Source of the DNA: Malania oleifera | Lineage: Eukaryota; Streptophyta; Magnoliopsida; Santalales; Ximeniaceae | Assembly (NCBI RefSeq): GCF_029873635.1 | Contig: NC_080418.1 | Location: 12,069,562-12,133,561 of the forward strand | DNA: 64,000 nucleotides | Reading direction: 5' to 3' | Shown: positions 1 to 10,187 of the stretch, piece by piece | Numbering within the stretch: the stretch's first letter is position 1 | Layout: every line of letters begins with the position of its first letter | Made by a program: the position numbers and the translations under genes | Notes under the pieces: model-generated | What the model was told of the DNA's origin: nothing | Seen by the model: the letters and a program-made list of their open reading frames with translations, nothing else | Databases searched by the model: none

Positions 1-833
1 TTCACAATATGGAGCCTTAGGCGATATTTAATCAAGGACCCTTAATATTTTGCTTAATATTTTTTTTTCTTTCTTCATTTTTCATATCCAGATTCATATT
101 TTCTCATTGACATATTTAAATTTCAAAATTAACACTAACTATAAATTGACAAATTATGTAAACAAATAAAAATAAATTTAGTAAATCTATAGAAATAATA
201 GATTGAAACAATAAAACCTGATTATTATTATTATTACAAATCAATAGGCGAGTGAGGCTTTAGAGTTATCGAATTCTTGCCGGATACAACGCTCTAACCT
301 CAAAGATTCCAAAATTTAAGAAAAAATAGAAAAAAAAAAATTTAGAGTGAAAATAATAGAAAAATAATGCAAAAACATTGAAATCAAAATTAGGGTTAAT
401 GAAAATTACAGCGAATCGAAGGCCCGAAGATGATGAACACAAGAGCCGGAGCAAAAATCATAGAGAGACCGAGAGATGAGAGTGAGAGAGTGTGAGAGAT
501 GGAAAGATTTTTTAAGAGAGACTAAGAGAATGAGATGAGAGTAATAGACAGTTAGAAATATAATAAAGTTGTTAGTTGGGAAGTCAATGAGACTTGAAAA
601 AAAAAAAGAATTAAATTGCATTAATTTTATATTTTAAAATATAATTTCATTTATTTGTTAGTTGGGAAGTCAATGTATGGGAAAAGAGCATAATAAATAA
701 TGTAAACATTATTCAATTAAAAAAAATTTGGGGCCCCAAAAATGTATTATTATATTAAAAAAATTTTGGAGGCCCCAAAATTTTTGGGGCCCTAGGCCAG
801 CACCTCAGCCACCTAAAGGAAGAGCCGGCCCTG
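1..833 (-). mobile_element. Non-autonomous hAT element, internally deleted
   Basis: The sequence from base 1 matches the left end of the hAT element at 5623-8909 from about 12 bases inside its terminus. From about base 60 it matches that element's right end, through to the terminal AGAGCCGGCCCTG at 821-833. The whole transposase region between these two parts is missing, so this is a deletion derivative with no coding capacity. The left terminal inverted repeat lies just outside the window, so the target duplication cannot be checked. The bases after the right end are ATCTTGAG (834-841), the expected 8-bp duplication. Orientation is given as that of the transposase in the related copy. Confidence 0.85.
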
Positions 834-1845
834 ATCTTGAGCATATATGAACTCATATACATTGCTTGAAAGATTATGTATTGCACAAATTTCTCCTCTC
901 CATCCTTCATTTCAAAAATCATTCCTAGAGAAATTTTGAAGATTTTTCAAAAAGGCTTTGAGCAATATATTTATTGATATATACTTTACATGAAAATCTT
1001 CTTGCATTCAAATCATCCACATTTGTCTTTGCCAAAACCTTAGGTTCTCCTTCATTTTACTTGAAAAACATTTTTGGATAAATATGTATTTAGGTTTAAA
1101 TCTTTGAAGTGCTAATCGTATTTATCTTACTTAAAGATTGCAAAAACTATATTAAGAAAAATTCCCATACTCACTTGAGCTTTATTTCATATCTGTGTGA
1201 GTGCATTTTTAGAGCTTCATATTGTTCATCTCTACTCTTTGAGATGCCTTTATTTGTACACAAAAATTATTTCTATTTATATTCCAAGTGTGACTTGAAG
1301 AGGGAGACTCGCCCTATAAAGAGTCCCGATTTAGCTCGAACCCGGTTAGGTGAGCTAGAATTTGCACCATCCTGTAAAGTGTGCACAGTTTGGCTTAGCC
1401 TGGTAACTGAGCTAAGGTGTCTCTGTCTCGTAAGGAGAATTGCTTGTGGCTGAACCCCATAATTTTATTTAGGGAGTTTATGTCCCATAAGGAGAGTGTA
1501 AGTGGCGTCGACCCGGTTAAGTGAGCAAATAGTGGAATCCTCTTACTGGTTAACTTGAGGTGGGAATGTAGGTTATTTTGGCCAAACCTCAATAACAATA
1601 ACTGTGTTATTCTCTCATTTCCTACGCTATTTATTTTCTGCACTTGTATGCTTATGATTAATATGTTGTTAATGCTTTATTTGTCTTAATTATCTTCATA
1701 CATTAATATTTGTAAGAACTGAGATTGCTTAGAAAGACCATAAGTTGCATTATAATGATGGTAGATCTCTAAATAGAGATAAATTGACTTAGGAAGTTTA
1801 AAATACCCAATTCACCCTTCTCTTAGGAATACACCATTCCTAACA
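834..1845 (+). repeat. Copia-type LTR remnant interrupted by the hAT element
   Basis: The end of this stretch (about 1800-1845) reads AATACCCAATTCACCC followed by a TCTTAGGAATACACC-like string and then TAACA. This is the same 3' end layout as the SIRE-type Copia LTRs elsewhere in the window (17540-17575, 54810-54848). The middle has the phrases typical of the R/U5 part of those LTRs, such as the GGTTAACTTGAGG-type and CCAAACCTCAATAAC strings at 1550-1600. No primer-binding site or gag follows, so it is a solo or truncated LTR. Its 5' part is outside the window, beyond the hAT insertion. Confidence 0.6.
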
Positions 1846-2234
1846 CTTCTATTTTATATCCCTGCTCATATTATTAAAATCAAATTTGAAACCTCAAACA
1901 TAACATAAAGTTGTGTTTGGAAGCATTGATTTCTAATCTTGGATTTGAAGTGTTGTGAATTTTATATTGTATATGATTTAAATTCATACAAATTCAAATT
2001 TATTACCTCTCATAAATATAAGCTAAAAATTTTAATCTTTGCCTCACTATAGTGTTTCATATAAAACAGCACAGGTATTTTATTTAAGTAGTGTATTAAA
2101 TTAGTCATTTTTCCTATGAGAAATAATAATCATATAAATTAGTTAATCATCAATCAACAAGACTCACAAAGTGCACATATAAAAAAATTGAGACTCACGT
2201 ATCAATGACCATTATTAATTCATATAGTTAGAAA
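1846..2234. other. AT-rich spacer, nothing recognised
   Basis: AT-rich sequence between the Copia LTR remnant and the solo Ty3-type LTR. I see no coding frame, repeat or terminal signal in it. Confidence 0.5.
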
Positions 2235-2329
2235 AGAGTTGTAGAGACCCGAAGAATTATAGTAATTAAATAATAAAAGAAAAGAGAGAAAATGAAAATT
2301 CAAGAGGGACTCAGCAGGGTCTCATCGAA

Positions 2330-2512
2330 GAATGTAGAGCACTTGTCGACGAGAAGCCTTCTTGGGCTCGTCGACGTGGACTCGTGTCTCGTCGATGAGA
2401 ACTTACTGAGAGGGGTTTTGGAAGAGCCTGAAATTCATCGACGAGGTTATGAGTTCATCCAAGAACTTCCTTCATGGACTCGTCGATGAGGTGATGTGTC
2501 TCATCGATGAAT
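2330..2512 (+). repeat. Array of degenerate TCGTCGATGAG words upstream of a TATA box
   Basis: About eight imperfect copies of a self-complementary word (TTGTCGACGAG, CTCGTCGACGTGG, CTCGTCGATGAG, CATCGACGAGG, CTCATCGATGAATC) lie in 180 bp of otherwise ordinary LTR sequence. The array ends about ten bases before TATAAATA at 2521-2528. Similar words occur in the Tekay LTRs at 19780-19985 and 28615-28765. Confidence 0.75.
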
Positions 2513-2520
2513 CCGGATTT

Positions 2521-2528
2521 TATAAATA
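2521..2528 (+). promoter_or_regulatory. TATA box of the solo LTR
   Basis: TATAAATA lies directly after the word array and about 45 bases before the CT microsatellite, where the LTR transcript would start. This is an inference from position. Confidence 0.5.
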
Positions 2529-2567
2529 TGCCAAACTCGGGCTTTTTAGCGAGAATTTTTGCATGAA

Positions 2568-2570
<3 letters not shown>

Positions 2571-2624
<54 letters not shown>
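2571..2624 (+). repeat. (CT)27 microsatellite
   Basis: Uninterrupted CT dinucleotide run inside the solo LTR. Equivalent GA/CT runs occur in the related Ty3 LTRs near 19680-19725 and 28505-28555. Confidence 0.95.
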
Positions 2625-2625
<1 letters not shown>

Positions 2626-3289
2626 AACCTCATCTCCTCTACCTTCTCTCTACGATTACGACTTCTTTTTTCGCCGGTTCGATGATCGGAAGCCGCCACG
2701 ATACTCTTAGGAAGATTCTCTTCAAGTGTGCTAGAGTAGATTGTTGGTTAGGCCAACTTGGGTACCAACCCAAAATCAAGGTAAGTTGACTATTTAGGTT
2801 TTTTCAGTATTATTCGGCTTATTTGAGTTTAGATTCTATATTGTATGGGAATATACTGGTGTTTTATGGAGTAAACCTGAGATATTATGTTTTCAGGGTT
2901 AGGGTGTTTTTGGGACCCTGCAGGTATTGGTTGAGGACTTCAATGAGTATCTTTCTAGGAGTTCAGATAAATTATAGTTTAGAACTGCTGGATATGTGGA
3001 GTTGGGGGAAATATGAATGTAATAATTATTATGCTATATTCAGTTGTGTGGCTGGGGATTATATGGGTGTTATTTCAGGGTGTTGAAAATTATGAATGCC
3101 GCATGTGTGGGATTATAAAATAGTATCTAGAACTCGATAGTCAAGTAAGGGGAATACATGTTATCCTAGCATTATTAGACATTTTACCAATATAGCATAG
3201 TATTTGATTAGAGCATGAAAATTATACAACTTTATAGAATATATTTATATGGAATTTTTTTTAGTTATGTGGCATAAGAATTACTGAAA

Positions 3290-3880
3290 TAGTATACATT
3301 ATTCTGACAAAGTACAGAATTACGCTTATATATAGTTTCTACAAAAATATGTTATACAGTTTTACTGAAACATGATTATATAGCTTACAGAATTATGAAA
3401 CATAACTTATACAATTTTATATATAGAGCTATGATTATATAGAATTATATAGAAATACAATTTTTATGATATACAATATTTTACAAAATTATGATTACGT
3501 AGTATATTTCAGAACAAGATTGTACAGTATTTTACAGAGTTGATTATACAATGTTTTATTACCATGATTATATAGATATACAGAACCATGATTATACAAA
3601 ATTTTATAGAACCATGATATACAGAACATAGATCGATGATGTACAGAAATATAGATTATACAGAATATAGAGCCATGACATACAGAATACAAAATTACAG
3701 GTACAAAATATATAAATATACATATATTATAGCATCATGGCTATACATTTGTTATAGAATCATAGTTATTACAAAAATACAAAATCATGATAAAACAGTT
3801 AGATTGATATAGAAATATTACTATACAGTCTTAGACCTAGATGGAATACAGCAATTTACAGAGCACGATACCATTGCGAT
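3290..3880 (+). repeat. Degenerate short tandem repeat, TATACAGAAYYATGAT type
   Basis: Words such as ATTATACAGAA, CCATGATTATA and TACAGAATTATG recur more than fifteen times in about 600 bp, with irregular spacing. It is part of the solo LTR. I see no coding sense in it. Confidence 0.6.
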
Positions 3881-4757
3881 ACAGTATAGACAGTGCAACC
3901 ATACGTCTCAAATAGAGTATGGTACGACTGATTGTGCCCTCAGGTAGAGTTGTGAGCTCCTTGACATCCAGACCAGGTGGAGCTGGCCTTTCGTGCTATA
4001 GGCATCTCTGGATATGCATATAGTTAGGCTAGCATTGGAGGGCCAACTAGTGTTTAGCCCCACCTACGGGCCGCACATGCAACCCAGTCATGAAGGGGTA
4101 AGTCATGGCATATAGCCATCCAGGGGGAAGTTTATAGATTTATGTTTATGTATAGTACACACAGAAAGCAAGGATTACTTATTATAGATAGAAGTACTTT
4201 TGAATATATATCTCAGAAATTCTCATATTCTAAATGACATAAGCATATGTTATTATACACATGCTTTTCTTGATGTATATCATATACCATTTTAATTAAA
4301 TGATATGTTGCCAAATAACTCATATGACATACACTCGTAATAGTATGTTTCTCCTTATTGGGAGGTGTCTTACCCCGACATTATTAAACATTTCAGATAA
4401 TCCAGAGAGGCGAGCGGGACCGACTCAGAGGTAGAGTTGGTGTAGAGTCAGCATAGTTTTTGGGGTGAGTTTTGAACTAGTCTGTCGAACCCACAATATT
4501 TTGGGATTTTTGGGAAGTATTATGTATATGTGTGTATGTGTACAACTAGGTATATAGTGCTCTGTTATTGTATTTTGGGATATGATGGATATGTATGTAC
4601 TTCTGCTGCTTAGGTGTTATATGAAATGCATAGGATGCCATGGTCTCATTTCGGACCGTGATGATTTTAGCTATGCTCATGTAAGGTATAAAAAATTATA
4701 CATATTAATATAGACGGAAAAAAAATATTAATGAAAATTCCAGGTCGTTACAAGAGT

Positions 4758-5614
4758 GAATGAAACAGGGGTATATTCGAATCAAGTCAAGTCAACACAA
4801 TAAAATATTCAAACTCAACTTAATTTGAAAATATTAAGTTTGAAAACTCGACTCGAATTCGATTAATTTCATAATTGTTAAACTCAAATTTGATTGGGGT
4901 ACAAGTTTGAAAAACTTGAATTCGACTAGATTATAATATATATATATATATATATATAATATAAGATATATTTATAAAATATATATTCCATGACATAAAT
5001 AATATACAAATAATAAAATTTAAAAAATTTAATTAGTTTTGACTCGAATAATCTTTTTAAATTTAAACTCTACTTATTAAAAAAAATACACGAACATTCA
5101 AACTTGAGTAAGATTAAATCCAATTAAGTTAGGAACGGAGCCGACGGATAAATTGGAATCACATAGATACGAATATCCAACCACCGCCAGCATACCATTA
5201 CTGCATATTTTATATACATAGAAAACTTGGGCAGTACGCCAATCGGCAATTTGACGTACGCGAGCGGCGGCTGCTTAGGTAAAGCGGCTACTGCGGCTCC
5301 CGGTCAACCACCAACCTCAATGGGATCCAAGCCTCGAGAAATTCAGTATATTACGGTATTATTACCGTATTACCTCTTATGCTTTTATCTTTTTTTCCAA
5401 TGTCATGCAACACAATAAAATTTTCAAATTCAACTTAAATAGAAAATATTAAGCTTAAAAATTTGACTGGAATTCTATGGATTTTACAATTATTAACTCA
5501 AGCTTGACCTAGCCACAAGTTTGAAAAACTTGTAATGGATTGCAATTTTTATATAAATCAAATATAAAAGTGAGGTGATAAGTTTAGTTCGCAAATTAAA
5601 CTATGAAGGGAGAC
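4758..5614. repeat. AT-rich spacer with a diverged 125-bp direct repeat around a GC-rich island
   Basis: Two related blocks at about 4795-4920 and 5410-5532 share ACACAATAAAAT, AAAATATTAAG and CAAGTTTGAAAAACTTG words. They look about 70-75% alike by eye. Between them are an AT dinucleotide run (about 4930-4960) and a short GC-rich island (5227-5340) unlike its surroundings. The island has only a 63-codon open frame that I do not recognise. Confidence 0.45.
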
Positions 5615-5622
5615 CATTTCAG

Positions 5623-7974
5623 CAAGGCCGGCTCTTCACAATATGTGGCCCTAAGCGAATGATTTAATCAAGGACTCTTAATATTTTGTTTAATTTTTAT
5701 TTTTATTTAAAATTAATTTTTCTAACTTTTTGAGATGCAAAATCACTAATTAAAGTTTTATATTCAAGATTTTTAAGTATTTATTTTTCTATTGATAGCA
5801 TATCCAATTCATTTAATCTTTCTTGTGACATAGTTGATCGCAAATAATTTTTTATAAGTTTAAGTTTTGAAAAACTTCTTTCTACAGAAACTACTGTGAC
5901 AGGTATCATTAATAAAATTCTATAAGCAATAAATGCATTTGGAAAAAAATCTACCTTTTTTATAAAGTTCAATGTTTCAATTGGTTTACTCGTTTCTTCT
6001 AAACTTTCTTTTAAAATTCTCAATTCTAAAAATAAATCAAAACCATTAATATCTGAATGTGTTCCACATTTTAAAATATTCTCAAGTGTCAAACATTTTT
6101 GTTTCAAATTATTCTCATCTAATGATTTTAATATTTTTAAATCATATAAAAAACCAAAAATATTCTCATATGTTTGAAATTGTTCAAATCTACTCTCAAA
6201 TGAAATAATAGTTTGATCTATTATGTATAAGAAAAAATTAATCCTAAAAAATTCTTCAGCTGAGTGTGTTGTATTATCATTAGTATTCTCATCAAATTAT
6301 TTTTTCTTATTAATTACACGTTTTTTACGAAATATAGGTTCAATATTCATTTCAAGTACAATCTCTTTTACTGAAATCATAGAAGATATAAATTCATTCT
6401 CCCTATAATTTTTTAGAAAAACAATAAAACCTTTTAATTGATTAATGGCGACATCAATACACATATATTTTGATTGTAAATTTTTACTAACACAATTAAC
6501 AGCAAATAGTATGTCATACCAAATAATCATTCCTAATAAGAATTCAAAATTTTCCATTTCATAAGTTGTTATACAATAAGATTCACTCTTTGTTTTTGGA
6601 TCATCACTAATTTTTTCTAATTGAAGTAAAGCATCTCTAATTTAAGAAGTTTGAAACTTTATTGCCTTAACACTCTCTATTTGACTTTCCTAACGTGTTT
6701 GTGATAATGATTTTACAGTTAAATTTGATACATATTCGGTTAAAATTTTCCATCGTTTCGTAGAAGAAGAAAATAATGTATATATTCATTGTACTACTCA
6801 AAAAAAAGTTATAACTTTAGAACAACAATTAGCCATATTACGAAGTACTAGATTAAGACTATGACAACCACATAGAGTATAAAATGCTCTAAGATTTATA
6901 TCTAATAGTCTCTTTTGTACACCTTGTTGTTTTCCTTTCATATTAGATCCATTATCATATCCTTACTCTTTTATATTCTCAATACGAAGTTCAAATTTTT
7001 GTATGATATTTATTTATCATCTACTTTTAGAAATTCTATAAAATGTTCTTCTATTTTAATTGGACTTGAAGAAAGATTCAAATATCGTATTATTAAAGAT
7101 ATTTGTTCTTGATGACTTACATCCGGAGTGCAATCGAGAATGATTAAATAATATTTTGTTTCATTGATTTGCTTTATAATTTTCTTTTTAATATTAAGAG
7201 TTAATAAATTTATCAATTCATTTTACATATTATGACCAAGATAATGATTATAAATTTCACTATGTTAAAAACGTCGAATATGTTTTTTTATTATTGGATC
7301 AAATTTTGCTATCATTTGAATTAAACTTAAAAAAATTTCATTATTCTCTTGATAAATTCGTTCATTTTTCCACGAAATGCCAAATTATTTTTAGTAAGAG
7401 TTTTCACAACAGAAATAATTCTTATAATACTTTTTTCCAGTGTTCTTTTTCTTTGTTAATTTGTTCTTCTATATTTTTATCAATTATTGTATTTTTTTAA
7501 CAATCTTAACTCTAAATCAACCCATTTACTCATATTGAAAATATGTTCTTCACTAATTTCGTAACTTTTAAGTTTAGTACTAAGATTTTTCCAATCTTTA
7601 AACTCTTCATTAGCTAGTTGTTGGTTATTTACTTTTTGGCCAAATAACTTACAACAAAAACAAAATACTCTATCTAAATTTTTAGAATATATAAGCCATT
7701 TTCTATCATGTTTCTCTCAATTTGATAATTTTTGAATATAATATATATTTGAAAAATGTCTTGAATTTTCATCTTTTGGAAAAATTAAATCATTATCCCT
7801 AATAGGACCTTTTTCAACTAGTAAATTTCATAATTTGGTATCTATATTTTTCCAATATTTTGGATCATAAATATTATCATCATTATTTATTTATTTTTCT
7901 TCTATACTGTTAAAATGTCTTTCAAAAAAAATATCATTAGTGAACATTTCCTGTATATCAATGTTATCTTTATC

Positions 7975-8008
<34 letters not shown>

Positions 8009-8909
8009 TCTAATTTCATCTCTGGAATTGATTGCTCATTTCTTGGAGGATTTTCATCTTGCTCATTTATATTTTGCTTAGAACTAAAAATAAATTTATC
8101 AAGAGCTCACTTTTGAGATGACACTAATTCTTCTATTTTTTTTTTCTTCATTCTTTTTTCATATCCGGATTCATATTTTCTCTTTGACATAATTAAATTT
8201 CAAAATTAATACTATAAATTGACAAATTAGGTAAACAAATAAAAATAAATTTAATAAATCTATAGAAATAGTAGATTGAAACAATATAACCTGATTATTA
8301 TTATTATTGTAAATCGATCGGCGAGCGAGACTTTAGAGATATCGGATTCTTGCCGGATACAACACTCGAACCTCAAAGCTTCCAAAATCTAAGGAAAAAT
8401 AGAAAAAAAAAAAATTTCAGAGTGAAAATAATAGAAAATTAATATACAAACATTGAAATCAAAATTAGAGTTGATGAAAATTACAGAGAATCGGAGGTCC
8501 GAAGATGATGAATACAATAGTTGGAGCAAAAATCATAAAGAAACCAAGAGATGAGAATGAGAGAGTGTGAGACATGAAAAAAAATTTTAGAGAGACTAAG
8601 AGGGAGAGATGAGAGTAATAGATAATTTGAAATACAATAAAGGTGTTAGGTTGGGAAGTATAAGACTTGAAAAAAAAAAAAGAATTAAATTGTATTTATT
8701 TTATATTTTGAAAATATAATTTAATTTATTTGTTAGTTGGGAAGTCAATTATGGGAATAAAGCATAATAAATAATATTAATAATATTTAATTAAAAAAAA
8801 TTTTGGGGCCCAAAAACTATATTATTATATTAAGGAAAAATTGAGGGGCCCCAAAAATTTGGGGTCCCTAGGTGGTTGCCTCAATTGCCTAAAAGCAGAG
8901 CCGCCCCTG
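5623..8909 (-). mobile_element. hAT-superfamily DNA transposon, decayed
   Basis: Imperfect terminal inverted repeats are visible: CAAGGCCGGCTCT at the left end and AGAGCCGCCCCTG at the right end (reverse complement CAGGGGCGGCTCT). They are flanked by a perfect 8-bp target duplication CATTTCAG at 5615-5622 and 8910-8917, the length expected for hAT. The 3287-bp element carries one degenerate transposase gene on the minus strand and AT-rich subterminal regions. The ends match the deletion derivative at 1-833, so the two belong to one family. Confidence 0.93.
5781..8190 (-). pseudogene. hAT transposase pseudogene (zinc-finger MYM / DUF4371 type)
   Basis: Reading the minus strand from an ATG at 8190, fragments of one transposase can be followed to a stop at 5781. 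The N-terminus is basic and lysine-rich, with an Asn run near 7981-8008. Middle parts lie at 7010-7216 (ending LSSSPIKIEEHFIEFLKVDD) and 6297-6557. The C-terminal 108 codons at 5781-6107 hold the hAT dimerisation region, including the typical SVERSFSKLKLIKNYLRSTM segment. The plant family with this organisation is the zinc-finger MYM-type 1-like, DUF4371-containing transposases. The frame is broken: an in-frame TGA lies at 8107-8109 and further stops and shifts follow, so no full protein is made. Its job would have been cutting and rejoining at the element ends. Identification of the C-terminus is firm and of the rest moderate. Confidence 0.85.
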
Positions 8910-8917
8910 CATTTCAG

Positions 8918-10187
8918 CCAAGCGGGCACATACACTTATACGGTTTATTTTTTATATATTCTTGAAATAAAACATTAACTCATGCACAAGGAAAGCACTA
9001 AAAAAAATAAAAAATATAGTCAAGGAAGCTAAAAAAATAATCAAAAAGAAAAACTATAAATATATAAGAACTTTCACGACTTTTATATAGAGACTTCCAA
9101 ACTGTCCCCTTTGACCCCCACCCAAAAGCACCATAAAAATAATGAAAGAAAAAGTTAAAAAATTAAGAGGAAATATGAGAAACACTGCATTTATGACCAT
9201 AAATTTCAATTTTAAATTAAAAATTGAGGTGAATTTCGATAAATTTGAATACAACTTTATATTGCATCTTATTTAAATTGAATACAACTCCAAATTCAAT
9301 ACATATTCACACAAGGGGATAGTGTATTTCTTTTTTCATATATAAATTGTCTCCAAACAAATTATTATATCAATACATGGAATACTAATTTAATTAAATT
9401 ATAAAGATTGAATATGATCAACTAAATAATTTTATAGCAAGTTAAATAAAAGCTTATTAATCATATCTACTATGTGTGTCAGTGAGGTGGTAGGAGAACT
9501 ACATTTCAATTTAAAAGAGTAGTAGAATCACGAGCTTTATACAAAGGATCTACCACAACTCCACCACCATTCACTAACCCAAGTAAAGAGCATAGTAATA
9601 TTTTCCCACCAATTCACTCATAATAAATCAAGGGATCAAGCCAATATTTTTAAAATTAAATGAAGAAGAATGATACAAATACAAGTGCAAAACAATTTAT
9701 TCATTCATAAATCCTTTTTGTATTTTATTTTATGCACGAGCATATTTTATGCCTACTCCTAGAGAAAAATATGCAATCGATTTAAAAAGGAAAGGATATG
9801 CAATTGATTCAAAAGGGCAAAGAACACAAGATATTAAACTAAAGGACCTAAAAAGAGGGATGGGAATTCTAAATTTTCCTAATATTTTACTTTGGTTATA
9901 AACCTAACAATCAACATAAATTTACAAAGGAGTCACTAATAAAAATGTTCAAACTAGGAAGTCATGGAGAAACCTCCAGTTCTTATGCAATTCCAAATGC
10001 AGGTGAACAAATCCAGAAACAAAGAAAACATTCAATAGGAAAATTTGAAGACAAGCAAGTTAATTATAGTTTTTTGATCATGAAAATGGGTGTAAATTGT
10101 TTAAAATCATCATGGGGATCAAATACAACACAATACTCCAACAAGAAAGAAATTCATCACCAGCCCTAATCAGTGCGAGAAATGCCT
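8918..10187. other. AT-rich region downstream of the GRAS gene
   Basis: No transposon termini or coding frame recognised. The part next to 10187 will include the 3' untranslated region and polyadenylation site of the minus-strand GRAS gene, but I cannot place the site. Confidence 0.4.

Larger units (their letters stand above)
2240..4752 (+). mobile_element. Solo LTR of a Ty3/Gypsy (Tekay-like) element
   Basis: The segment begins TGTAGAGACCCGAAG and ends GGTCGTTACA, that is TG...CA, and is flanked by a perfect 5-bp duplication AGAGT (2235-2239 and 4753-4757). At 2513 bp with no internal region, it is a solo LTR left by LTR-LTR recombination. The body resembles the Tekay LTR at 18079-20052 in layout: a CGTCGATGAG word array, a TATA box (2521-2528), a purine/pyrimidine microsatellite, a long AT-rich stretch, a GGTGTCTTACCCCGACATT-like string and the terminal GTTACA. 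Orientation is inferred from the order of these parts. Confidence 0.88.

Noticed and set aside
2292..3086. Chain of small plus-strand frames
   Set aside because: They lie fully inside a solo LTR with target duplications, and partly in a CT microsatellite.
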